Assembly (NCBI GenBank): GCA_900491605.1
Contig: UESW01003903.1
Coordinates: 742,508 to 806,507, forward strand
Source: Calamus simplicifolius
Lineage: Eukaryota > Streptophyta > Magnoliopsida > Arecales > Arecaceae
Direction: 5' to 3'
Length of the DNA stretch: 64,000 bases
In this document: positions 11,840 through 23,300 of the stretch, piece by piece
Position numbering within the stretch: position 1 is the first letter of the stretch
How the letters are laid out: each line of letters starts with the position of its first letter
The notes under the pieces: generated by a model
Told to the model about the DNA's origin: nothing
The model's input: the letters and a program-made list of their open reading frames with translations, nothing else
Databases searched by the model: none
Position numbers and translations under genes: made by a program

Positions 11840-14800
11840 GGGGGAGTATAACTTATACATAATCATTTAGATGTTTTTTCTCTTGCAATGCTTCTTTCAA
11901 GATGTTAGTGTCATAATTTGAATTTTTGATAAATATTAGTTCTCTGCACTGCAGGCTGTAGTTTTTACTGATATAAGTTTGGATAAAGCAATTGAGTTTG
12001 ATAATTATTGTCACAATCACCGACCTCCAATTTCCTTTATAAAATCTGAAGTTCGAGGTCTGTTTGGGAGTGTGTTCTGTGATTTTGGGCCAGAGTTTAC
12101 TGTTGTTGATGTTGATGGTGAGGAACCACATACAGGTATCATTGCATCAATTGGCAATGACAATCCTGCCCTTGTATCTGGTGTTGATGATGAGCGGTTC
12201 GAGTTCCAAGATGGAGATCTTGTCGTCTTCTCAGAAGTTCAGGGAATGATGGAACTAAATGATGGAAAGCCCCGTAAGATTGAAAATGCAAGGGCACAAT
12301 CATTTATTCTTGAAGAAGACACTAGTCATTTTGGCACATATGAGAAAGGTGGAATAGTTACACAGGTAAAGCAATCTAAGGTCCTGCGATTCAAACCTTT
12401 AAGGGATGCCCTCAGAGATCCAGGGGAGTTTCTTCTGAGTGACTTCTCAAAGTTTGACCGTCCACCTCTGCTACATTTGGCTTTTCAAGCGTTGGATAAA
12501 TTTAGGCATGAATCAGGACATTTTCCTGCTGCTGGATCAGAGGAGGATGTTCAGAGGTTGATAGCTTTAACTATGAGTATCAACGAAAGCTTAGGAGATG
12601 GCAAGCTAAAAGAAATAAATCAAAAAATTCTATGCCATTTTGCAAATGGTTCTAGGGCAGTTTTGAATCCAATGGCTGCAATATTTGGCGGTATAGTTGG
12701 CCAGGAGGTTGTGAAAGCATGCTCTGGAAAGTTTCATCCACTGTTCCAGGTGAGACTTATGATTTGATTTTCTTTTCCTTGTCATAATCCTGGTTTGATA
12801 GATGTCTAATGCAGTATTTGGCAGTTCTTTTACTTTGATTCAGTAGAGTCTCTTCCTGTTGAACCATTGGAGCCTGATGATGTGAAGCCATGGAACTGCC
12901 GCTATGATGCACAAATTTCCATATTTGGATCTAAGCTTCAAAAGAAACTGGAAGAGGCTAAAGTGTTTCTTGTAGGGGCTGGTGCTCTTGGATGTGAATT
13001 CTTGAAGAACCTAGCCTTAATGGGAGTTTCTTGCAGCCATAAAGGGAAGCTGACAATAACAGATGATGATGTGATTGAGAAGAGTAATCTCAGCCGCCAG
13101 TTTCTCTTCCGTGACTGGAATATTGGGCAGGCCAAATCAGCTGTAGCCGCCTCTGTTGCCAGTTCAGTCAACCCTAGCCTCCATATAGAAGCACTTCAAA
13201 ACCGAGCTTGCCCAGAGACAGAGAATGTCTTTGATGATGCGTTTTGGCAGAGCTTGAATGTTGTTGTTAATGCATTAGACAATGTGCCTGCCAGAATGTA
13301 CATTGATGGAAGGTGTTTGTATTTCCAGAAGCCACTATTGGAATCCGGAACTCTAGGTCCCAAGTGCAACACACAGATGGTCATACCTCACCTGACTGAG
13401 AATTATGGTGCCTCCAGAGACCCACCTGACAAGCAGGCACCTATGTGCACAGTTCACTCCTTTCCTCATAACATTGATCACTGTCTTGCATGGGCCCGTT
13501 CAGAGTTTGAGGGCTTGCTTGAGAAAACTCCCAATGAAGTGAATACTTTCCTTTCCAACCCAAGTGAATATGTTTCTGCAATGAAAAATGCAGGGGATGC
13601 ACAGGCTAGGGATCTACTTGAACGTGTTCTTGAGTGCCTTGACAAGGAGTGGTGTGAGACTTTCCAAGCATGCATCACATGGGCACGATTGAAGTAAAGT
13701 TCCATTACTCGTACTTTTCCTTCTTTTTTTTGTCGGGGGAGAGGGGGGGGGGGGGGTCGGGTTTGTTTGGGGGCTGTGATGTCATGTCTTGGGCATCACC
13801 ATTTCATATTCTAATGTTACTCTTTCTAGCTATGCATGGAGGTTTGGGGCAAAGCTCAATTTATCTTGGATTCCTGAATTTAGTTTTTGCAAAATTTTAC
13901 CCCCACAACGCAAATGGTTGATGAGTCAACCATTAGCATTTAGTGTTGGATGTTATGGATGCTTGTAGGTCAACTGTCCTACGTATTCAGAACATTTATA
14001 CTTCTTTTATTTGTGATGTTGCACTCCAACAATTTCTAATTTATATGCTTACAGGTTTGAAGATTACTTTGCCAACCGTGTGAAGCAGTTAACTTTCACT
14101 TTCCCTGAGGATTCTGCCACCAGCACCGGTGCACCATTCTGGTCTGCTCCTAAACGCTTTCCACGTCCATTGCAATTCTCAGCTAGTGATCCAGGCCACC
14201 TTAACTTTGTCATGGCTGCTTCTATATTAAGAGCAGAGATGTTTGGGATCTCTGTACCTGATTGGCTTAGGAGCCCAGTGAAGTTCGCTGATGCGGTTAA
14301 TAAGGTGTTGGTCCCTGATTTTCAGCCCAAGAAAGGACTAAAGATTGTAACAGACGAGAAAGCAACCAGTCTGTCTTCTGCTTCTGTTGATGATGCTGCA
14401 GTCATCAGTGAACTTATTACCAAGCTGGAAAGATGTACCAGTAAGCTGCCTGCAGGATTTCGAATGAACCCAATACATTTTGAGAAGGTCAGTTCTTTCC
14501 AGCAAGCAGACTCATCGCATTTTTACTTCAGCCCCAAGGTCATCCTGTTATGTTTATCCCTGCTGTTATCAAAACAATGCAATGAAATATTTATATGCAA
14601 CTGTAGACAATTCATCCAGGAATTTGAATCAATAGTACAAGTAACATTCATAGGGTAGATAACACACTTGAATTTTGGTAGATGATCTTCTATGATCTCT
14701 CCCTTAAAATAATAGCTTAACCAAATGAGGTGTTTCAGTAAGTTCGGGGTTGAGATGTTATAACATTTTGCTTTGTTGCAATACAAATTTCTAAAAGGGT

Positions 14801-16103
14801 TAGCATGTGTATTATGTCATGGATTTCCCTGCTGTTTAATCTTCATTTTCAAGGTTGCTCTTGAAAAATTTAAATTTTCTACATCTGAAAAACTCTATAA
14901 CCATAATCATGACCGACAAGCACAGTCCTTCCTATTTATGGAATCCTTCCATCATTTACTCTGAAAGTGCACATGCGTTAACAGACTTTTACAATCTTTT
15001 CTGAATACGGCCGTGTATGTTTGTTTGCTCTGGCCTTCTCTCCTTAATCATGACCTCTGACACAACAAATCCAAGCTTCCATCTTGTGACAGTTTACTTG
15101 GCTGTCCGACCCTTTGTGTCTACTGAATTAGTGCAACCTGTTAGTTTTCTTGATGTATTCATTCCCATCTCATCACATCATCATCCTTGTATGGATTCAA
15201 AGCTCTATTAGGTTTAAAGGCACATGCATATTTTTCCAACGATATATTAAAGCGTTGTTGAAATTCATTCTTCTCTAATTTGTTGGCGAGTAGCTTGCAA
15301 ATTATTTGCAACCCAGTCTAATCATCCTGTGCATACTTTTAAATGTTCTCTGTCTTCATCCTTTCATTTGATTACTTATTTCTCCATGTGAATGGGCTTG
15401 TCATCCCACTTTAACGATGACTCAAGTCTTGGTCTGCTAGTTCTCTATGTGCTTGTGAAATGCTTGATTTCTAGTTGAGCTCTATTTTATTTATTGCTTT
15501 TTACAGGATGATGACACAAATTACCACATAGACTTGATAGCTGGGCTTGCCAACATGCGTGCGAGAAACTATAGCATTGGAGAGATTGATAAATTGAATG
15601 CTAAAATAAAAGCTGGACAGATCATCCCTGCCATTGCTACCTCCACGGCAATGGCCACTGGTCTTGTTTGTCTGGAGCTTTACAAGGTTCTTGCTGGTGG
15701 GCACAAGCTTGAAGACTACCGCAACACATTTGCCAACCTTGCTCTTCCACTATTCTCCATGGCCGAACCCGTTGCACCCAAGGTAAACAAGCACCAGGAC
15801 ATGAGCTGGACAGTCTGGGACCGTTGGATCATAAATGGGGATCTTACACTCAGGGAGCTCCTGCAATGGTTGAAGGACAAAGGCATCAACGCATACAGCA
15901 TCTCTTACGGATCCTCTTTACTCTACAATAGCATTTTCGTGAGGCACAGGGATAGGATGGACAACAAGGTTGTAGACGTAGCAAGGGTTGTCGCGCGAGC
16001 TGAAGTACCCCCTCACCGGCGGCATCTGGATATTGTGGCGGCTTGCGAGGACGATGATGGTGCGGATGTTGATATTCCGCTAATTTCTATATATTTCCGC
16101 TAG
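8836..16103 (+). CDS. UBA1: Ubiquitin-activating enzyme E1 (UBA1 family)
   Basis: E1 adenylates the C-terminal glycine of ubiquitin, holds it as a thioester and passes it to E2 enzymes. Coding exons: 8836-8986, 10831-11048, 11955-12749, 12825-13693, 14055-14487, 15507-16103. Phases are consistent and give 1020 residues, slightly short of the usual 1050 or so because the N terminus is shifted. Residues 15-123 are the inactive adenylation half, starting DIDEDLHSRQLAVYGRETMR. The active half begins near 400, with nucleotide-binding GAGALG at 439-444. The catalytic cysteine is Cys596 in QAPMCTVHSF. The C-terminal ubiquitin-fold domain ends DIPLISIYFR. The start at 8836 is the first in-frame ATG after the leader; ATG 8702 is in another frame. 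All active-site regions I can recognise are present, so the enzyme looks functional. Plants usually have two such paralogues, and I cannot tell which this is. Confidence 0.93.
10025..10083. repeat. TA dinucleotide microsatellite
   Basis: About 29 uninterrupted TA units in the first coding intron of the E1 gene. It is likely to vary in length between individuals. Confidence 0.95.
10240..10272. repeat. AC-rich microsatellite
   Basis: An ACAC tract with occasional ATAC and AAAC interruptions, about 160 bp downstream of the TA tract in the same intron. Confidence 0.85.
11049..11954 (+). other. Intron 2 of the E1 coding region, with T21G26 tract
   Basis: GT at 11049 follows the DFQ codons and the acceptor CACTGCAG ends at 11954. 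The intron is ordinary AT-rich sequence except for an oligo-T run at 11798-11818 directly joined to an oligo-G run at 11819-11844. Confidence 0.85.
11798..11844. repeat. Joined oligo-T/oligo-G tract
   Basis: 21 T residues pass directly into 26 G residues. A similar T22G19 tract lies at 46416-46456, and a weaker T-then-G run at 13722-13756. Flanks are unrelated. Confidence 0.85.
14488..15506 (+). other. Intron 5 of the E1 coding region
   Basis: Starts GTCAGTTC after the HFEK codons and ends TTTTTACAG. I see no repeats or coding sequence in it. Confidence 0.85.
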
Positions 16104-17318
16104 TTTGGTTGGGAATAAATGGCGCCCGATAATTTAAATTGCTGCTTTTTAAATTATGTGTAATCTGTGACCTTCTACTTCTAGAAGGGTGGATATTATC
16201 CGATCATTTCATATATGTTAAATGGAACTTAAATGGTTGTTTAATCTGCTGGTTTCTCTTTATGTTTGCTTGCGTGTCAATAATGTCATGCCTGAATGTC
16301 TCCCATGGAGTGTTCTGGTGTTTGCATTCGGTTCTTCATGCAAGGGCCAGTTTGGTCGCGATCTTCTCATGCATTATTTAAAGGTGACCCTTTCAAATTA
16401 TGCCCTTTCTAACCTAAGCTTTGCGGATTTGATAACATTTTCCTCTACATAATGGTAATATTATAATATTATTTTAAAATTATTATATATTTTAATATAA
16501 TATTAAATATTAAATATTAAAATTTTTTAATGAAAATATCGGTTTTTAAATATTTTTATAAAAAATAAAATAAAATAGTTTTAGCTCTCAGATTTCGCTC
16601 GAGACACACTCTCAAGCTTCCAATTGTTACCTTCTACTTCCTCCTCATAATTTCAGAATGTTGCATTTCTTGCAATTGGCGTCCAAAAATATATTTTTAT
16701 CTAAAAATTATATAATAATATAATATTAGTATAACTAATATAATAATAAAACGTTTTATTGTATTATACTATAATACTATTATAATATAGTGACATAATC
16801 GAACTATTATTTTATTTTTAAGAATATAAAATTATTATTATTTATATTTTATATTAAAATAATAAAATAAAAATAAAATTATAAATTATTAGTGCTAATA
16901 GTAGTACTCTATTATATTAAATAACTGCAGTGACCAAATAATAAACAATTATTTATTAAAAAATTTCCAGTGAAAATTCTCCTAGGGCAGCGCCGAACCA
17001 ATACCATGGACAACGACGGCAACCCCCTGCCAGCCTAGCCGTTCTCTACCCTACCACTCTGCCTCCGTCAACTACTCCCTCTCCTCTTCTGAATCCAAGA
17101 TAGGGTCCCCTTCTCTCTCCTCTCCTTTAAAATCCGAAGGCGTCTAAAATAAGAGAGCTCGAGTCGATTCAAGATCCAACCGCATTTCCCTAGTATACTT
17201 CCCTTCTCTAGAAGGGAGAGTTGGAAATCGAAAAGAAAGGGGAAACAAGAGAGTAACGAAGATCGACTTGATTCGAGCCGGATCCAGATCCGGCGAAGGA
17301 AAGAATAAAGGAGAGGCG
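16104..17318. other. E1 3' UTR, AT-rich spacer and LIMR promoter/leader
   Basis: 16104 to about 16450 is the likely 3' UTR of E1. 16450-16970 is very AT-rich with no coding sequence. From about 16980 the sequence turns C- and CT-rich, and 17100-17318 looks like the transcribed leader of the LIMR gene, ending GGAGAGGCG before its ATG. No clear TATA box was found. Confidence 0.55.
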
Positions 17319-20300
17319 ATGGGGGATTTCAATTTGGCGCTGGTGATCGTGGCGGTGGTGGTCTCCGTTCTGGTCCTCCTTGTGAGCGTCTACTTGTTGG
17401 TGAACTACCAGCATCCGGATGATGTGAACCAGGCTTACTTCCCCAAGGTGGTGGTGGTTTTTGGTCTCTCGGTCGCCGCCATCTCTATCTTGATGCTTCC
17501 GGCCGACGTCGCTAACCGGCAGGCATGCCGGCATGCCATTTACAACGGCGCCTGTAATCTCACCCTCCCGATGAAGACTCTATGGCTCGCCGTTTACATT
17601 GCCGATGCTATTCTCGTCTTCTTCATCATACCCTTTGCCATGTTCTACTACGAGGGCGACCAGGACAAGTCGATCGCCTCCCAAATCCTCAATTCCCTAG
17701 TTTATTTTTTTAAAAAAATAATATTTAAATTCTAAGGTTTCCTTAACTGTGATGCTGAAGTGGTGGTGGGTTTTTGTGCAGGAGCGTGGCGAAGAGGCTG
17801 AAGAGCGCTTTGCTGTGGGTTGTGACCTCGGCCATTGTTTGTGGACTTGTTCTCGGCATTCTCTATGGTTAGATTCTGTCCTTCATTTCTCTTTCCATGC
17901 TTGTCTCTTTCTATGCTTGTTATTGCTGAATAATATCTCAAAGCGGCAAGGATTTCTATATTCATGCTGAATTGGAGGAAGTGTACAATTAGTGGAGCTT
18001 GGGCTGCAATTTCAAGATGGGGGGTGAATTTTGATCATGGAGGAGTTCTGCGTCTATTGGAGATTGGTGAAGAAGGTGGATGCAAAGGAAAAGATAACAA
18101 AAGGGAGATTTTGAATTTCTGAAAGGAGAGGAAATGGAAAAGAAATTTTCATAGCTGAAGTACTTTAAAAAAACAAATATATTGAAAACAAAATGCATGC
18201 ATCTGATTCCTTGGATGAACATTCTTTCCTTTACTGTTAATTTATTCACTCAATTAGCAATTAGGATTTCCTCCAATGAAAGCTGATGGTACAGGAAGCT
18301 GCAATCATCACTATCATGGTGGTAGGACCTAGTGCAAAATATGGTTAATAATGCAACACATTTTTCAATCATTCAGGGAAAATAGAGAGAAGAAGAGCAA
18401 AATTACTCTTAAGCAGATTTAATCATCATCTGCTTATAAATAAAGATTAGGAATGCAAAGATCCAAAAGAGCAGATAATAGAACCCATCACACTTTCTTA
18501 TCAATTATGGTCTGTTTTGGTGGGTTGAAATACAAATCCTATTGTCAGTTATCAATTTAAAAATGAAATGATGATAACTTTCTTAAGTTCAAATCCAAAA
18601 ATTCAACACAAAATGTTGTGCCTTGCACATCTACACATCTGAATATTAACTGCAGTTATTCCTTGATATGCAACCTAACAATTCCTTACAATTTAACCAC
18701 AGAAGAAACTTGAAGTGCACCACCAATCAACTACCCCTCTTCAGGTATAAATTTCCAGCTTCCTCCTTCCTTGTGCTAAATACCCTCTGAAGATCATTTA
18801 TACTTATAACTACCCTATGCCTTCTGTCTTCTTATATCTTAAAACGGTAATATTGTCTCACCTTAAATTTCTAAATTTCTTAGATTTTTTAATTGTCCTT
18901 TCATCCCAAAAAACTGTAATCCTCCTCCCACCTTACGAGGTCATTTCTTTTTTTGGTCTCCATCCATGATATTTCATATATCAATTCGTTCAGGAGTCTT
19001 GTGTACATAAGAGGATAGTCAATGTTATTCTTCAAACAACCAATATTAAATATAACTACGAGGGGCATATTTTCCTTTACTTTTTAATCATTATGTCTGT
19101 CCAACCAATACATCCCAAGTCAAATACATCCCAAGTCAAACAACTCTTATGAATTGATGATAACCTTCATAGGCTTCCAGTTTATGTCATGCTGCAGTGG
19201 CACAGTTAAGATTGTTCAACTTCCACTTTCAATTAAAGAAAGAAAACGATGTCATCTACTTTTATGAATATGTTATCCCATGTCAGTATAAACCAAACTA
19301 TTCAGCTAAAGGAAACTTTATAATAGGTTGAGCATAGCTTACTCACATTGGCAGGACAGCACAGGGTATCCATATGCTGCACATACCTTGATGCCTAAAG
19401 AAGGTTTTTCTAATCACTTTACTTTTTGAGCTACTGAAGACCTCTTGTCAAAACCTTTTCAGATGATAGCTTCTTGCTTTGTGAAAAGCCCAACCAAAAC
19501 CAAGAAAAGGAATGCACATAATACTTTAGAGTCACCCTCGTAATTTAATGTTATTATGATATTAATGTGCCTTTTCAGTTTCTAATGTTGTATGATAATA
19601 TTTGTACAATACAATCCTCGCTTAAGTCGACTTAGTCTTGAATAGAGCAGAGTGGAGGAAGTAAATTCAGTGGCCGACCCCATGTAGTTGGGAAAAGGCT
19701 TAGATGAGTTGAGAGTTGAGAATTCTTGCTTAAAACACCTTTATGTGTAACCTTCTTCAGAAAAAAGAAGAAAGAAGAACACATCCAAGAGGTATTTTTG
19801 GATACGATAAACATTGCTACTTGTCTTAAAGCTTTCTGAAATAATTTTTCTTGAGTGTCTTTGTATAGATTGGCAGTATTACAACTCCTCCAGCAGTGAT
19901 GCTAATTTTAACTGGTTTGTAGCATGATACTACATGATATGATATTTCGCTAAGCCCTGGCTTGAGTGGACATGTTGTCCAATATTTATGTCTCAGCTAT
20001 AACTGTCGGTAGATGAAGCTCAAAAATACATCACACCACCTATTATGCTAGAACTTCACTGGATTCTCCCTCCTGGTATTAAGGCTGGTCTCAATGGCAG
20101 AATACTCTCCCACAATTTTTCATCCTGTATAGGTGTGAAATTCCATATGCATTAACTCAGTCAGTATGCTAGCACAACAGAAAGGCCTCGGTAATGGTAT
20201 AATGTATGGCATGCTTATTCAGCTTGTGCCAGGAGAACAGCTGTATCCTGGATGTATTTAAGCACTACATGGCTTGAAGGTTCAAGTTTTTTCACTGATT

Positions 20301-23300
20301 AAACACTGATTAAACTAATATCCTATTTCCTTCTGTAATTTTTTCAGATTCTTTTTCTTAAATTACATTATCATTTTTGTGCCCCAAAATATTTGGTTTT
20401 GAAATTTTCTATTATAGTTACTATTGCTAGCCAACATATATGTATTATTACAGTGCACATGTCTTACTTTTATATAGTGGAAATGACTGGAAATTTTTTG
20501 CACAAGCACTCTATTGTAAATGCCTGAATCCTTAACCAATGACCAAAGCTTTTGGAGCATGACTGGAACTTCTGCATATAATGTATGGAATAGTTAATAC
20601 CTGATTATTATCTAAAAATATATATCAATATGTGATATTTTTATTTATTGATTCTGTTATTGAAGAAGCATGTTATATTGGTATGTCAACAAAGAAGAGA
20701 AGCTGCCTATCAAACAGCTTTTCTAAAATGTTTTAGTTCTTCCATTTTTAATCTGAAACAGTTATTTGTTTACAAATCTGCTTTTGCACTGCTACTATGT
20801 ACTTTTCTGACCGACATTTTGTTGGTGGCATCAGCTCTGGTCGGTAAAGTGGACTTCACTGTTAGGCACCTCTCTTCATCTGTGACAAGCTTCCAAACTT
20901 CTTGGACTGGATTAACAAGAAGTCAACCTTGTACGGGCACACTGACTCACCAGGTTCCATTCCTCATTTATGCACATTTTCCCATGTGTATGTTGGAGTG
21001 CTTTCTTTGGGCTTGTAAACTATGTTGGACTACAGTAGTTTCATAGTTTCACTAAAAAAGTTTCTTTTGGTGTTTCAAATTTTTAAATTTAAAGAATATA
21101 AAATATATGTTTTTTTAATAGAATAATTTTGGAACCAAATCCTTTTTTAATAAGTTCAATATCTGTATTTGTGATAGTTTCTGTGGATAACAAGAAGTCT
21201 TTGATATTTCCTTTATCTAATCTTTGGTTGTGGTTATGTGTCTCCAGTGTGCTGCATACACAGCAAGTGCTTCTTCAGAAAAAACTTGGACAATGCGTGC
21301 CACCTTTCCCGAATATGTGGTTGCTCTTGCAACGATTGTCGGATCTGTGCTATTCTCAGTAGGTTCTATATTTTATGATATCAAGCTGTTATGGTAGACA
21401 TTCTTTTCTTTTGTTTTCTTTTTTTTCCTTTTGAAGTGAAGTTCCAGATGGTGATATATTCTCTGGAGTTCATGTAATTCTAATGGTGTGAGAGCATTTA
21501 TTTTATAAAACATGGTAATCTTAAACTTGCTTTGGCAGACACATTTAGATCTGAAGTTGATAGATGCTTTTAGGATGCATTTCTTGGTGTTTAGACACAA
21601 TAAGTATAACTTCTATACCTCTCACCGAGTCATTTACATCATTTACTAATCATCCTTTGTATTCCATGATAGATATTTGGAGGTGTCGGGATTGCTTGCC
21701 TTCCACTGGGCCTCATCTTTGCATTTATACGGCGCCCCAAGGCTGTTATTACTCGTTCACAATATATAAAGGTGTGTCATGCGTCTGGCACTTTTTTAAT
21801 GTTGAAACCCAACCACCATCCTCAATCATATTTGAACATTCACTGGTTGTTACTTACATGGCTGTTGTTCTATTCAATATTTGCACTGTGGTCTTGTAGG
21901 AAGCAACTGAATTGGGAAAGAAAGCTAGAGAATTGAAGAAAGCAGCAGAAGCCCTTCATCAAGAAGAGCGAAGCGGTAGCAAAGGAAGAAAATGGCGTAA
22001 AAATGTAAAAGCTGTTGAAAAGGTATGCCTAATGTTGAAGTAATTGATTTGTCACAAACAGCTGATTGTATGCCTTGATATACCACCCCCCCCTGCCCCC
22101 ATGCACGCACACACTTTGATCAATAAATTTGCCAAGCTGATCTGCTTCCCAGCTAGCCAACCTCTTAGTGTGGGTCATGCAACCTTTGTTCAGTCTTTAC
22201 TTTTATTTCTTTTTAACATCTGGTTATAATTGTCAATATCTGAAACCGTGTTTAGGTCACATGCTCTTGGTTAAAATAAAACAATGAAATCAAACAATTT
22301 GGAAATTATTTATCTTCCTTTTGTTGCTTAGATTTTTTATTCATCAACAGAATATGCTCAAACCGTATCTCACTTGTGAATGCTGCTGGTCACAAGCCCA
22401 TTTTTATTTCCCCAAATTTTCTGGAACCCGTAGAAACATGTCGGTTCTGTAGGCCTGCCTGGAAGTAAGATGAAGGGATCTTCTATTTCAGTTAAATGTA
22501 CCTATTAATTTTAGTTGATATATAGATTCTTTTCAATCAGATCTGTAATCTGTTCTATGAATCTTGTTGACAAAAATTTATGGTTTATCATGTGATGCTG
22601 GTTTCTTCCTTTTGGATCGAGCGTTGTCCACCTCTACCCCCACTGTCTTAACTCAGTTCCTTAACATCCCTTTGCTATGCGGTTGTCAATCTCTTGGGGG
22701 GTGTTTGGTTTGTGGAATGTTTAAAAATTCATGATAATTTTTTGATGACAATGTCACAATGATGTGTTTAGTTTGGTATATCTAGGAAAGTTGATGGGTA
22801 TTTAAGATTGCTTTAGGGATCAGATGGCTACAAAATATGATAATTTGATTCCTACTAGGGGCTTAGGTACTCTCAGATTATTAGTAGATGAGAATCTTTG
22901 TTTTACTTTTTTGTTCCAAAATTGCCCCTAAAAACAAAACATCGCCGGGAAAGGAAGCCCATTTTTCTTTGAAATAATATTAATTAATATAATATAATAT
23001 ATTAATATTCATAACATGTTAATATAAATAATAAAAATATCATGTTAAATTATATATATTTAACTATTTAAATATAATTATATAATTATTATAGTATTTT
23101 TACTATATATTAATAAAATTTAGTATTATGTGATATATATATGATATAGGAGTTGGCTTTCATCACTACACTCGTGTGTACACAAGCCTAGATCTAGCTG
23201 TCCTATCCATCCTTAGATCCACATGGATTATAGATTCCAAAGGTAAAAAAAGTGAGGTGGCTCTTCGGTAATGAGGCATAAAGACTCCTTTTTTATTTTA

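Noticed and set aside
17268..17318. In-frame extension upstream of the LIMR ATG
   Set aside because: It has no ATG (it begins with TTG) and does not match the family N terminus; MGDFNLAL at 17319 does.
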